The notes below the pieces were generated by a model. The model was given only the letters and a program-made list of their open reading frames with translations. It had not been told where the DNA came from and made no database searches. Source: Mariniphaga sp041687215 (GTDB lineage: Bacteria; Bacteroidota; Bacteroidia; Bacteroidales; Prolixibacteraceae). From it: a stretch of DNA of 64,000 bases. A program made the position numbers and the translations under genes. Each line of letters opens with the position of its first letter. Position 1 is the first letter of the stretch. Positions 8,320 through 18,500 of the stretch are shown here, piece by piece. The stretch spans positions 1 through 64,000 of the forward strand of contig NZ_JAWLCI010000011.1 in the NCBI RefSeq assembly GCF_041687215.1, given 5' to 3'.

Positions 8320-8751
8320 ATGGAAAGAAAAGATTTTATACAGAAATTTGCAATCGGGGGTAGTATTTTGCTAACCACACCATTGCTCTTCAATGCCTGC
8401 AGCGACGGCAACGATGATGTTATGGACGATGAAGAAAATGGCCAAAATGGCAACGGGATAAAAGTAGATTTAAATAATGCAAGTTTTGCTGCCCTAAAAG
8501 ATGTTGGAGGCTTTGCATACACCGGTAATATTATTGTTATCCGCTCGGGTGAAAATGCATACATCGCCTTGTCGAAAATTTGCACGCATGAAGGTTGCAC
8601 GGTAACATACAATCACGCAAACAGTCAGTTGCCATGCCCATGCCATGGTTCAGTTTTTTCTTCTACCGGAGCTGTTGTGAATGGCCCGGCAAATTCAAAC
8701 TTAAAAACGTATTCGGTTAAAAAGGAGGGAGATATTTTAACAATAACCTGA
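8320..8751 (+). CDS. Rieske [2Fe-2S] protein, membrane-anchored
   Basis: A 143-residue Rieske protein. The cluster-binding boxes are complete: C88-T-H90 with C93, and C106-P-C108-H109-G-S; C88, H90, C106 and H109 would ligate the [2Fe-2S] cluster, and C93/C108 are the pair that forms the stabilising disulfide in high-potential Rieske proteins. The N-terminal hydrophobic segment ends in FNAC (C27), so it is either a lipoprotein or an anchored periplasmic protein. I chose the ATG at 8320, just after the preceding stop, because it gives a proper export signal. Being alone, without cytochrome b, it is more likely an electron shuttle than part of a bc complex. Confidence 0.88.
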   Translation: MERKDFIQKFAIGGSILLTTPLLFNACSDGNDDVMDDEENGQNGNGIKVDLNNASFAALKDVGGFAYTGNIIVIRSGENAYIALSKICTHEGCTVTYNHANSQLPCPCHGSVFSSTGAVVNGPANSNLKTYSVKKEGDILTIT

Positions 8752-8755
8752 AAAA

Positions 8756-9022
8756 TTATTCAAAAGTATAATGTTTTTTAATTTTTGATTGAATATCCCA
8801 AACACATTCAAGACCTGCCGGAAAAATCAGGTAATCTCCGGGTTTAATGGTAAGCGCATCAAACTCTGATACGATGTTCGCTTCGCCTTCAATAATGAAG
8901 CAGTGTTCTGTTTTATCGTAGTACCAGTCGAATTTATCCTCATCGTGCTCCCAGACCGGCCAACCAAAAACGCCAGCCTCTTCAAGTTCCTCCTGGTCGG
9001 GTCTTTCAATTTCTATTCTCAT
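8756..9022 (-). CDS. Small cupin-domain protein
   Basis: An 88-residue single-domain cupin. The segment around WYYDKTEHCFIIEGEA supplies the first cupin motif, and ALTIKPGDYLIFPAGLECVWDI the second. The start MRIEIERPD was chosen at 9022: a TTG 18 bp upstream falls inside a perfect -7 box (TATTTTTG on this strand, about 9037-9044) and would not be transcribed. Proteins of this kind (DUF861-like) are usually small metal-binding or sugar-acid-related enzymes of unknown substrate. It converges on the Rieske gene with only 4 bp between them. Confidence 0.8.
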   Translation of the reverse strand: MRIEIERPDQEELEEAGVFGWPVWEHDEDKFDWYYDKTEHCFIIEGEANIVSEFDALTIKPGDYLIFPAGLECVWDIQSKIKKHYTFE

Positions 9023-9196
9023 CGTTTTACGTTTCTGCAAAAATAAAAAAGAAACCTTTTCAGGTTACTGCAATACCAAATAAAAATGTAATCTATCAAT
9101 AAAACGCAGAAAATCAGGGTATAAGAATATCACTTTAATTTCATTTTTAAACTTATTCGCCACCATTTTGTTTGAATTTTCATAAAAGAACACAAT

Positions 9197-9790
9197 ATGA
9201 GCGAATTTTGGAACGAACGATACACATTGAAGGAATATGTTTACGGTACAAAACCCAACGTTTTTTTCAAAACCCAAATCGCCAACTTATCACCGGGTAA
9301 AATTCTTTTTCCCGCCGAAGGAGAAGGAAGAAATGCGGTTTATGCAGCCAGGTTGGGTTGGGATGTTTATGCATTTGACAGCAGCATTGAAGCCAGAAAG
9401 AAAGCTTATTTGCTGGCTAAAGATCATGCCGTTGGGATTAAATACGAATTGAACGATATAGAAACTGCAGAATATCCTTCGGATTTTTTTGATTGCATCG
9501 TATTAATATTTGCTCATTTTCATCCTTTCGAAAGAAATTATTTTCATAACAGGTTGCTTTCATTTTTAAAGCCCGGAGGCACCATAATTCTTGAAGGTTT
9601 TTCGAAAAAACAATTGCAATTTAGTTCCGGGGGTCCCAGAACTGTTGAAATGCTTTTTTCTGAAGAAGAAATTCAAAATGATTTTAAACTCTTGTCGAAA
9701 TTGGAGTTGGAAGAAGCAGAAATAATTTTGGATGAAGGAAAATTTCACCAGGGATCTGCATCTGTAATCAGAATGGTTGGTGAAAAATAG
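9197..9790 (+). CDS. Class I SAM-dependent methyltransferase (TehB/thiopurine type)
   Basis: A 197-residue soluble methyltransferase. The SAM-binding motif I is FPAEGEGRNAVYAARLGWDV (about 37-56), the variant with a GEGRN turn seen in TehB-like and thiol methyltransferases; an acidic residue after the next strand (AFDSS) would hold the ribose. Motif IV is CIVLIFAHFHP, and LKPGGTIILEGF is the usual post-motif strand. The opening WNERYTLKEYVYGTKPN is typical of the group that acts on small toxic or thiol compounds. Substrate is unknown. It is transcribed divergently from the cupin gene. Confidence 0.85.
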   Translation: MSEFWNERYTLKEYVYGTKPNVFFKTQIANLSPGKILFPAEGEGRNAVYAARLGWDVYAFDSSIEARKKAYLLAKDHAVGIKYELNDIETAEYPSDFFDCIVLIFAHFHPFERNYFHNRLLSFLKPGGTIILEGFSKKQLQFSSGGPRTVEMLFSEEEIQNDFKLLSKLELEEAEIILDEGKFHQGSASVIRMVGEK

Positions 9791-9836
9791 CTTGTTTTTA
9801 TTATTTTAGCCCCTTCATTTTAAAAAACCAACGCTT

Positions 9837-11984
9837 TTGAAAACAAGGTTTTTCCTGTCATGGATCTTATTAATATCCTTCCAAATTGTATTAGCGCAAC
9901 CTGTAATTCAGGCTGTAAGAATTGATACCCCTCCCCACATCGACGGAAATGTGATGGAGGAAGTTTGGGACGAAGCATTTGTTGTGAGCGATTTTTACCA
10001 GCGCGAACCCAATTTAGGGGCGCCGGTTTCCAAAAAAACTGAATTTCTGGTTTGTTACGACGAGCACAACATTTATTTTGCTGTTAAATGCTGGGACGAT
10101 CCCAAAAAGATTACTGCAAAAGAAATGGCCCGCGATGTGAGCTTGGGAAACGACGACAGGATTCAGATTATTTTAGATACTTACCTCGACAAACGTAATG
10201 GTTACTGGTTTCAGATTGGCCCGCGCGGTTCCATTGGCGATGCACTTATTAGTGAGAACGGGGCAGTATTTAATAAAGAATGGGACGGATTATGGACAGG
10301 CAAAGCCAGTATAAAAGATTACGGTTGGGAAGCCGAGGTGGCTATACCGTTTAAATCCATGGGGTTCGACAAATCGAACACAAAATGGGGGATTAAATAC
10401 ATCCGGCATATTGTGAGCAATATCGAATCATCTTACTGGCCCGAGGCCAACCTGAACACACATAAATTTCAGGTTTCCGACGCTGCCGTTTTAGACGAAA
10501 TAAAAGATATTACCCAGGGAATTGGGCTCGATATTTCACCTTACCTTGTTACAGGCCTCGATACAAAAAAAGGGGAAAAGAATGATCCCAAACTTACCGG
10601 AGGAGTCGATCTTTTTTACCAGATTACACCCAGTCTGCGCTCGTCGCTTACCATAAATACCGACTTTGCCGAAACCGAAGTGGATGACCGCCAGATTAAT
10701 CTCACCCGGTTCAGCCTTCATTTTCCTGAAAAACGGGACTTCTTTTTAAATGGCGCCAATTATTTTCAGTTTGGAATTGAAGGTGATGATAACAGCCCTG
10801 CATCAAAACGGCTTATTCCATTTTTTTCGCGCAGAATGGGACTCGATGAAAACGGCCTGCCCATTCCTATTAATTATGGTGCAAAACTTGCAGGGCAACA
10901 TAAAAACTGGAATATTGGCATGTTGCACATGAACGACGAACGGCAAGTTGGCAACCAGAACTTTTCGGTAATGCGTATTTCCCATAATCTTGGGAAACAA
11001 TCAGCAATTGGTTTAATTGGTACACATGGAAATGCACTGGCCGATTCAACCAACATGTTGGCCGGCGCCGATATGAAACTTTCCACTTCCACCTTTCAGG
11101 GAAATAAAAATATTACACTCGCGCTGTTTGGTTTAAAATCGAATACCAGAAATATGGAAGGAGACAATGGAGCCTGGGGCGCTCAGTTTTCGTATCCTAA
11201 TGATTTGGTAAATGCCCGGTTGGGACATCATCAAATAGGGAAAAATTTTATTGCCGGAATGGGGTTTGTGCCCCGCACCAATATTAAAGAAAGTTACGGC
11301 GAACTGGAATTTGGCCCCCGGCCCGGTAAATGGGGAATTATGCAACTTCAGTTTGGTGCAACGTTTAATTATATTCAAAATCTGGAAAACAAAAATCGCG
11401 AATCCCGTGAAATAAACCTAAAACCACTGGGAATCCGGTTCTTTTCAGGAGAGGAAATCAGCTATTCAATAATTAATCAATATGAATTTCTGTATGCTGA
11501 TTTTAATATTTTCCAGGATATAAGCATTGAGCAAAAAGGTTACGAATGGTGGCGCCACGAAATTGAACTTAAAACCAAGGGTGCCCGAAATATTTGGGGA
11601 GAAGCGACTTACGGTTTTGGCCAGTTTTATCACGGTACACGCGAAGACATTATTATGAAAGCCAACTGGAAAGTGGCTGTACCTTTTTTTCTTGGCGGGT
11701 CTTTTATTCAAAATCATGTTGAACTTCCGGATGGAAATTTCACTGCAAACATTTACCAGTTGAACGCCAACATTTTGGTTAGCCCCGATATCACGTTATA
11801 TAATTTTGTACAATACGACAATGCCAGTAAAAACGCAGGCTGGCAATCGCGTTTTCAATGGATTTTAAAACCCGGGAATGAAATAATAATCGCCTGGAAT
11901 ACACTGTTCTTAAGAACCGTTAGCCCGTTTTTTATGGATGAAAGTGCCCTGCGGTTAAAATTGAAATACAATATCAGGTTCTGA
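9837..11984 (+). CDS. DUF5916 protein with N-terminal carbohydrate-binding-like domain
   Basis: A 715-residue envelope protein. A signal peptide (KTRFFLSWILLISFQIVLAQ) requires the TTG at 9837 as start. Residues about 25-215 form a CBM9-like beta-sandwich opening PPHIDGNVMEEVWDEA, and the remainder (DUF5916) is rich in amphipathic strands, ending KLKYNIRF with a terminal phenylalanine as in outer-membrane barrels. The family is widespread in Bacteroidota, but its substrate and activity are not established; binding of a surface glycan or peptide is inference. It is a single-gene unit followed by a 340-bp gap. Confidence 0.8.
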   Translation: MKTRFFLSWILLISFQIVLAQPVIQAVRIDTPPHIDGNVMEEVWDEAFVVSDFYQREPNLGAPVSKKTEFLVCYDEHNIYFAVKCWDDPKKITAKEMARDVSLGNDDRIQIILDTYLDKRNGYWFQIGPRGSIGDALISENGAVFNKEWDGLWTGKASIKDYGWEAEVAIPFKSMGFDKSNTKWGIKYIRHIVSNIESSYWPEANLNTHKFQVSDAAVLDEIKDITQGIGLDISPYLVTGLDTKKGEKNDPKLTGGVDLFYQITPSLRSSLTINTDFAETEVDDRQINLTRFSLHFPEKRDFFLNGANYFQFGIEGDDNSPASKRLIPFFSRRMGLDENGLPIPINYGAKLAGQHKNWNIGMLHMNDERQVGNQNFSVMRISHNLGKQSAIGLIGTHGNALADSTNMLAGADMKLSTSTFQGNKNITLALFGLKSNTRNMEGDNGAWGAQFSYPNDLVNARLGHHQIGKNFIAGMGFVPRTNIKESYGELEFGPRPGKWGIMQLQFGATFNYIQNLENKNRESREINLKPLGIRFFSGEEISYSIINQYEFLYADFNIFQDISIEQKGYEWWRHEIELKTKGARNIWGEATYGFGQFYHGTREDIIMKANWKVAVPFFLGGSFIQNHVELPDGNFTANIYQLNANILVSPDITLYNFVQYDNASKNAGWQSRFQWILKPGNEIIIAWNTLFLRTVSPFFMDESALRLKLKYNIRF

Positions 11985-12324
11985 AAAGTAAAACAAATTC
12001 ACTTTTTATCCGTTTTAAAATAAATCTTACTTTAAAAATCAAAACTTTTATTCAGGGTAATCGTAAAAAACGTTAGTTAATAACCTGACGAAACTAAATT
12101 GCCAGTTTCCAAAACAAAATTGAAAGACATAAACGTTCTAATATTAAATTAGTTGCATAAAAACCGGATATGAATTAAAAAAAGATTTGTAATTTTTGGA
12201 ATGTGGTAAGTATTTGTTATACTTGCAGCCGAATTTCAACAATTTCTCGTCTCCATTTTATTTGTTCCAAATAGATTATCAAAATAAGTTTTAATCAGGA
12301 TAAGAGAATAATAACATTTATACA
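11985..12324. other. AT-rich gap with the rho promoter; no gene seen
   Basis: This stretch is strongly AT-rich and has no open frame of note. Its right third holds the rho promoter and a leader of roughly 90 nt. No riboswitch-like hairpin series was seen in the leader. Confidence 0.6.
12195..12225 (+). promoter_or_regulatory. Promoter of rho
   Basis: TTTG (12195-12198), a 19-bp spacer and TATACTTG (12218-12225) match the Bacteroidota sigma-factor consensus TTTG-N19-TAnnTTTG with one mismatch in the -7 box. Transcription would begin near 12232, giving a leader of about 93 nt before rho. Confidence 0.6.
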
Positions 12325-14184
12325 ATGTACGACATTTTAGAATTGAATAAAAAACTCGTCCCTGAATTGCGCGATATTGCAAAGGGACTAAACATCAAAC
12401 GCGTAGAATCTTACAAAAAACAGGATCTGATATATAAGATTCTTGATACGCAAGCCATTCAGGAAGCAGAAAAAAATGTAAAAAAGAATAATCCGAAAGA
12501 TCAACCCGATCAGAAAAAGGAAGAACGTTCGACATTCAAGAATTTTTTGCGAAAAAAACAAGATACTCCGAAGGATAGTGAGAGTCAAAAAGACAAAGAT
12601 GCACGTCGCGGCAGGAGACCACGCCGGGACAGAGCTGAACCGGTAACCAATACCCAGCGTATTGAGGCGAAGGATAAAAAATCGGATAATAGTGATGATT
12701 CGATTGAAACCCGACAGGACCAGATAAAAGCCATTATTAAAGGGTACAGCGAAAAGTCGAAAAATTCAAAAACCGACGATAAACCAAAAAACCAGCAAGC
12801 TCAACCTCCCGAAAAAGAGAAGACTGAATCACCCGTGGTTAAACACCAGGAGGAGAAAAAAGAGAATCAAAAACCGGTAATTAAAAAAGCTGAACAACCT
12901 GAACAAAAGCCTGCTGAGGAAGAAAATGTTCAACAGAACAATAAAGAACAGGAAAAGAAAAAATTCCACAAAAAAGAATATAAAGAGCAGAAACCTTATC
13001 AGAATAAACAACAAAACGGGAATCAATCTTCAGGCAAAAGTAGTAACAGCAAATTTTACGAGTTTGACGGAATAGTAACCAATACCGGGGTTTTGGAAAT
13101 ATTGCAGGATGGTTACGGATTTCTTCGTTCATCAGATTTCAATTACCTGAACTCACCCGATGATGTTTATGTTTCGCAATCGCAAATAAAACTGTTTGGG
13201 TTAAAAACCGGTGATACAGTTACCGGTACCATCAGGCCACCAAAAGAGGGGGAAAAATATTTTCCGCTTATTAAAGTATTGGAAATTAACGGCAGAAGTC
13301 CGCAATACATTCGCGACCGGGTACCGTTCGACCACCTGACACCGCTTTTCCCCGAAGAAAAATTTGAACTAACAGGAAACGGACACGATAACATTTCCAC
13401 AAGGGTGGTTGATATGTTTGCCCCCATTGGAAAAGGCCAGCGCGGATTAATTGTGGCACAACCCAAAACCGGTAAAACCGTTTTACTGAAAGAAATTGCG
13501 AATGCCATTGCAGCCAACAACCCGGAAGTTTACATGATAGTTTTACTTATTGATGAGCGCCCGGAAGAAGTAACAGACATGGCACGAAGCGTTAATGCAG
13601 AAGTAGTTGCCTCAACCTTTGATGAACCGGCCGACAAACATGTTAAAGTTGCCAATATTGTTTTGGAAAAAGCAAAACGACTGGTTGAATGCGGACACGA
13701 TGTGGTTATTCTACTCGATTCCATTACACGTTTAGCACGCGCATACAATACTGTGCAGCCAGCTTCAGGTAAAGTTCTTTCCGGTGGTGTTGATGCAAAT
13801 GCACTGCACAAACCCAAAAGATTTTTCGGAGCAGCGCGAAACATTGAAGAAGGTGGTTCGCTCACCATTTTGGCCACAGCACTTACCGATACCGGTTCGA
13901 AAATGGATGACGTTATTTTTGAAGAATTTAAAGGAACCGGCAACATGGAATTACAACTCGACCGGAAACTCTCGAACAAACGAATTTTCCCTTCAGTAGA
14001 TATTCCTGCATCAAGTACTCGCCGCGAAGATTTGCTTATCAAAAAAGAACTTCTCGACAGACTTTGGGTATTGCGCCATTACCTTGGCGACATGAATTCA
14101 CTGGAAGCAATGGAATTTATGAGAACAAGGCTCATGCGTTCCAATTCAATTGCAGAATTTCTGGCATCGATGAACGACGGCTAA
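12325..14184 (+). CDS. rho: Transcription termination factor Rho
   Basis: Hexameric RNA helicase that terminates transcription. Domains over 619 residues: an N-terminal helical Rho domain (about 5-45, LNKKLVPELRDIAKGLNI); a long Lys/Glu/Gln/Pro-rich, probably disordered insert (about 46-245); the cold-shock RNA-binding domain (about 250-325, GVLEILQDGYGFLRSSD); and the RecA-like ATPase domain with Walker A PKTGKT at 380-385 and Walker B VVILLDSITRLARA. E. coli Rho is about 420 residues, so the insert accounts for the difference; such inserts are known in Bacteroidota. The gene is monocistronic, between its own promoter and a hairpin terminator. Confidence 0.97.
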   Translation: MYDILELNKKLVPELRDIAKGLNIKRVESYKKQDLIYKILDTQAIQEAEKNVKKNNPKDQPDQKKEERSTFKNFLRKKQDTPKDSESQKDKDARRGRRPRRDRAEPVTNTQRIEAKDKKSDNSDDSIETRQDQIKAIIKGYSEKSKNSKTDDKPKNQQAQPPEKEKTESPVVKHQEEKKENQKPVIKKAEQPEQKPAEEENVQQNNKEQEKKKFHKKEYKEQKPYQNKQQNGNQSSGKSSNSKFYEFDGIVTNTGVLEILQDGYGFLRSSDFNYLNSPDDVYVSQSQIKLFGLKTGDTVTGTIRPPKEGEKYFPLIKVLEINGRSPQYIRDRVPFDHLTPLFPEEKFELTGNGHDNISTRVVDMFAPIGKGQRGLIVAQPKTGKTVLLKEIANAIAANNPEVYMIVLLIDERPEEVTDMARSVNAEVVASTFDEPADKHVKVANIVLEKAKRLVECGHDVVILLDSITRLARAYNTVQPASGKVLSGGVDANALHKPKRFFGAARNIEEGGSLTILATALTDTGSKMDDVIFEEFKGTGNMELQLDRKLSNKRIFPSVDIPASSTRREDLLIKKELLDRLWVLRHYLGDMNSLEAMEFMRTRLMRSNSIAEFLASMNDG

Positions 14185-14211
14185 AGATTTAACATTACAT
14201 ACAACTAAAGG

Positions 14212-14236
14212 AAGCAGGCCAAAAACCTGCTTTTTT
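14212..14236 (+). terminator. Rho-independent terminator after rho
   Basis: AAGCAGG, a short loop and CCTGCTT followed by a T-run form a compact hairpin 28 bp after the rho stop codon. Confidence 0.8.
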
Positions 14237-14315
14237 ATTTTTATCAAATCTAAATTACACAAATTCTTTTTTACTGACATCTTCACATTACAATTTCAGG
14301 CAAAAACTGTTATTT

Positions 14316-15509
14316 TTGCAAGAAAATTACATCTTGGAATATTTTCAAAATACACATAGAACCTTGCTGGAAAGCACCCATCCAACGTTTCGGAGGGAGT
14401 TGCAAAAAACCATTGACTGGTCAGACCGTCTTATTTGTATTAAAGGAATAAGGGGTGTGGGCAAAACTACTTTTTTGCTCGACTACCTGAAACAGAAATA
14501 TCCGAATGATAATTCAGTTTTGTATGTTAATCTGAACAACTTTTACTTTACCCAGCGAACAATAATTTCATTTGCCGATGAATTTGTAAAACGCGGCGGA
14601 AAAATTCTTTTGCTCGATCAAATTCAAAAATACCAAAACTGGTCAAAAGAACTCAGGCAATGCTACGAGAGGCTTCCTGGTCTGAAAATTATTTTTACTT
14701 CATCGCCTGTATTGCGTATCACCGAAGACAATCCGGACCTGAAGGGGATTGTTAAAGTCAACCATTTGGAAGGACTGTCATTCAGAGAATACTTAAATTA
14801 CAGCACACAAAACAATTTTCCGGTTTATTCATTAACTGATGTATTAAACCACCACGTTGAAATTGCCGGCGAAATTGTTTCCAAAGTAAGGCCACTCGCC
14901 TACTTTGGTGAATACCTTAAAATGGGTATTTACCCTTATTTTATTGACAATCCGAATTTTTATTCCAACCGCCTGCTTAAACATATTAACCTGGCTTTGG
15001 AAATAGATGTACCTTATATCAACCAAATTGAATTAAAATATTTGCCAAAACTCAGAAAGCTGTTGCATATCATAGCTTCAGAAACACCTTTTTCGCCAAA
15101 TGTGAGTAAATTGGCGGCTGATATAAAAACATCGCGTGCAACGGTTATGAATTACCTTCGCTATCTTAAAAATGCGCGGCTTATTCAGTTGCTTTATGCA
15201 AACGGAGGTGAAAACGAGTTGAAAAAGCCTGACAAAGTGTATATGCAGAATACAAATCTTTTATATGCCATTGCACCCGAAAATACTGAAAAGGAAAATC
15301 TTAGGCATACGTTCTTTTACAATCAGGTAGGTTACGTTAAGCCAATTAACAGTTCAGTAAATGGCAATTTTTTGGTAAACCAAACCTGGAATTTTATAGT
15401 TGGAGGCCATAAAACAGAACCGGGAAAGGGGCAATACGCTGCGGCTGATATGATTGAAACCGGAAGCAAAAACAAAATTCCCCTCTGGCTTTTTGGTTTT
15501 TTATATTAG
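14316..15509 (+). CDS. AAA family ATPase with DUF4143-type C-terminal domain
   Basis: A protein of up to 397 residues. The N-terminal AAA_14 ATPase domain has a good Walker A (KGIRGVGKTTFLL, about 43-55), but Walker B reads ILLLDQIQKYQNW, so the usual catalytic glutamate of LDEIHKY is glutamine. A winged-helix region (SKLAADIKTSRATVMNYLRYL) precedes the DUF4143-like C-terminus. The family is common in Bacteroidota and archaea and its function is not settled. The first TTG (14316) lies inside a perfect -7 box TATTTTTG (14311-14318); if that box is used, the start would be the TTG at 14334 on a very short leader. Confidence 0.82.
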   Translation: MQENYILEYFQNTHRTLLESTHPTFRRELQKTIDWSDRLICIKGIRGVGKTTFLLDYLKQKYPNDNSVLYVNLNNFYFTQRTIISFADEFVKRGGKILLLDQIQKYQNWSKELRQCYERLPGLKIIFTSSPVLRITEDNPDLKGIVKVNHLEGLSFREYLNYSTQNNFPVYSLTDVLNHHVEIAGEIVSKVRPLAYFGEYLKMGIYPYFIDNPNFYSNRLLKHINLALEIDVPYINQIELKYLPKLRKLLHIIASETPFSPNVSKLAADIKTSRATVMNYLRYLKNARLIQLLYANGGENELKKPDKVYMQNTNLLYAIAPENTEKENLRHTFFYNQVGYVKPINSSVNGNFLVNQTWNFIVGGHKTEPGKGQYAAADMIETGSKNKIPLWLFGFLY

Positions 15510-15558
15510 AAACAATTCAATACGAAATATTAATTTTTTGAAACAAAGGAGAAAAATA

Positions 15559-18500
15559 ATGGCAAAACAAAAAAAATTTATCACGTGTGACGGGAACTAC
15601 GCTGCAGCTTACATGAGCTACATGTTTAGTGAAGTTGCTTGTATTTACCCTATTACGCCTTCGTCAACCATGGCCGAATATGTTGATGAATGGGCAGCTT
15701 TTGGCAAAAAAAACATGTTTGGACGCCCGATTCGCCTGGCTGAAATGCAGAGCGAAGGAGGTGCAGCCGGAGCGGTTCATGGTGCACTTCAATCGGGTGC
15801 ATTGGCCACCACCTACACTGCATCGCAAGGTTTACTGCTGATGATTCCGAATATGTACAAAATTGCAGGTGAATTGCTTCCTACAGTTTTTCATGTAAGC
15901 GCCCGTGCCATTGCCGGACATGCCCTTTCTATATTTGGCGACCACAGCGATATTTATGCTGCCCGTCAAACAGGATTTGCAATGCTTGCTTCAGGATCGG
16001 TGCAGGAAGAAATGGATTTGGCCGGTGTTGCACATTTGGCTACACTTAAATCAAGAGTTCCGTTCCTCGCATTTTTCGATGGTTTCCGTACTTCTCACGA
16101 AGTTCAAAAAGTTGAAGCACTACAAATGGAAGATATGATTCCGCTTGTGGATCAGGAGGCATTGCAGGAATTTCGTAACCGTGCCCTGAATCCGGAAAAC
16201 CCGGTAACCCGTGGAACAGCTCAGAATCCTGATATTTTCTTCCAGGCAAAAGAATCTTCAAACAGGTTTTACGATGCAGTACCTGACATTGTAGAAGGAT
16301 ATATGAAAGAAATTTCCAAACTAACCGGACGTGAATACAACCTGTTCGATTATTATGGTGATCCTGAAGCTGAGAACATCATTATTGCCATGGGCTCAGT
16401 TACTGAAACCATTAAAGAAACTATTGATCATTTAGCTTCTCAGGGGAAAAAGGTAGGGATGATTGCTGTTCATCTTTTCCGGCCATTTTCAGTTAAACAT
16501 TTTTTACAGGCGCTGCCAAAAACGGTAAAACGTATTGCAGTGCTCGATCGTGCCAAGGAACCCGGAGCTGGTGGTGAACCACTTTACCTCGACTTTAAAT
16601 CTTATTTCTACGGAAAAGAAAATGCGCCCATAATTGTTGGCGGTCGTTATGGTTTGGGATCAAAAGATACCACACCATCTCAAATTCTTTCGGTTTACGA
16701 AAACCTTGAAATGAATGAACCGAAAAATGATTTTACTATTGGTATAGTGGATGATGTGACCTTTAAATCACTTCCCCTGAAAGAAGAAATAGACATTACA
16801 CCCAAAGGAACATACCAGGCTAAATTTTACGGTTTGGGATCTGACGGAACAGTGGGCGCCAACAAAAACTCCATAAAAATTATTGGCGATGCAACCGACA
16901 AATTCTGTCAGGGATATTTCCAATACGACTCGAAAAAATCGGGCGGTTTTACCTGCTCGCATTTGCGTTTTGGCGACAAGCCAATCCGTTCAACCTATTT
17001 GGTAACCACCCCCGATTTTGTAGCCTGCCATGTTCCGGCCTATCTTCATCTGTACGATGTGCTTAAAGGACTGAAAAAAGGTGGTTCATTCCTGCTTAAC
17101 TCCATTTGGGACGAAGAGGAAACCAAGCGTCGTTTACCCGATGGTATGAAAAAATACCTGGCAGAAAACGAAATCAAATTTTATATTATTAACGGAACCC
17201 AGTTGGGCGAAGATATTGGTTTGGGAACACGTACCAACACCATAATGCAGTCTGCCTTCTTTAAAATTACCGGAGTAATTCCTTATGAAATGGCAGTGGA
17301 TGAAATGAAAAAAGCCATTGTAAAATCATACGGTAAAAAAGGTGAAAAGGTAGTTAATATGAACTTTGCCGCTGTTGAAGCCGGTGGAAAAAATGTTCAC
17401 AAAGTTGCCATTCCGTCCGAATGGAAAAACATTGAAGTGAAAGACACCAACGGAACATCAGATCGTCCGGAATATATTGTTAAAGTTGTTGATGCAATTA
17501 ACGGCCAAAGAGGAGACGATCTACCTGTATCTACATTCGTGGGTGCTGAAGACGGAACTTTCCCGCTGGGAACTGCGGCATACGAAAAACGAGGCATTGC
17601 AGTGAGTGTGCCCGAGTGGCAGGCCGAAAACTGTATTCAATGTAATCAGTGTTCTTATGTTTGTCCGCATGCTGCCATCCGCCCCTTCCTGTTAACAGAT
17701 GAAGAAGTGGAAAAAGCACCGGAAGGAACAGAAACACGTGTTGCCACGCCATCCAAAATGTTTAACGGAATGAGTTTCCGGATTCAGGTAAGTGTACTCG
17801 ATTGCACCGGCTGCGGTAACTGTGTTGAAGTTTGTCCTTCAAAAGAAAAATCGTTAATTATGAAATCACTTGACTCTCAGCAAGATGAAATTAAGCGTTG
17901 GGATTACCTGGTGAATGATATTTCTTTGAAAGAAAAAGTGGTGGACAAAACCAAATCGGTGAAAAACTCGCAGTTTGCGCAACCGCTGTTTGAATTCTCA
18001 GGCGCTTGTGCAGGTTGTGGCGAAACGCCATACGTTAAACTCATTACCCAGCTTTATGGCGAACGCATGATGGTGGCCAATGCCACCGGATGTTCATCCA
18101 TTTACGGAGGTTCTGCACCATCAACTCCGTATTGCAAAAACAAAGACTCGGGTCACGGACCTGCCTGGGCAAATTCACTTTTCGAAGACAATGCCGAATA
18201 CGGATTTGGATTTTCGGAAGGAGTTAACGCTCAGCGCAACCGGTTGGAAGACATCATGAGAAGTGCATTGTCAAACGGAGCTTCGGATGCTGAAAAAGAA
18301 GCATTCCAGCTTTGGCTCGACAATAAAAATGATGGCGACGGTTCTGCAGAAGCTTCTGCTAAAGTATTGGATGCCATTGCCAATAGCGACAGTGATTACG
18401 CCAAAGTTATTACCCAACTGAAACAATACCTGGTGAAAAAATCAATTTGGGTGTTTGGCGGCGACGGCTGGGCTTATGATATTGGTTACGGAGGTTTGGA

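Noticed and set aside
15454..15558. In-frame N-terminal extension of the pyruvate:ferredoxin oxidoreductase
   Set aside because: It overlaps the preceding ATPase gene, lacks family sequence, and a strong AAAGGAG site sits just before the ATG at 15559.
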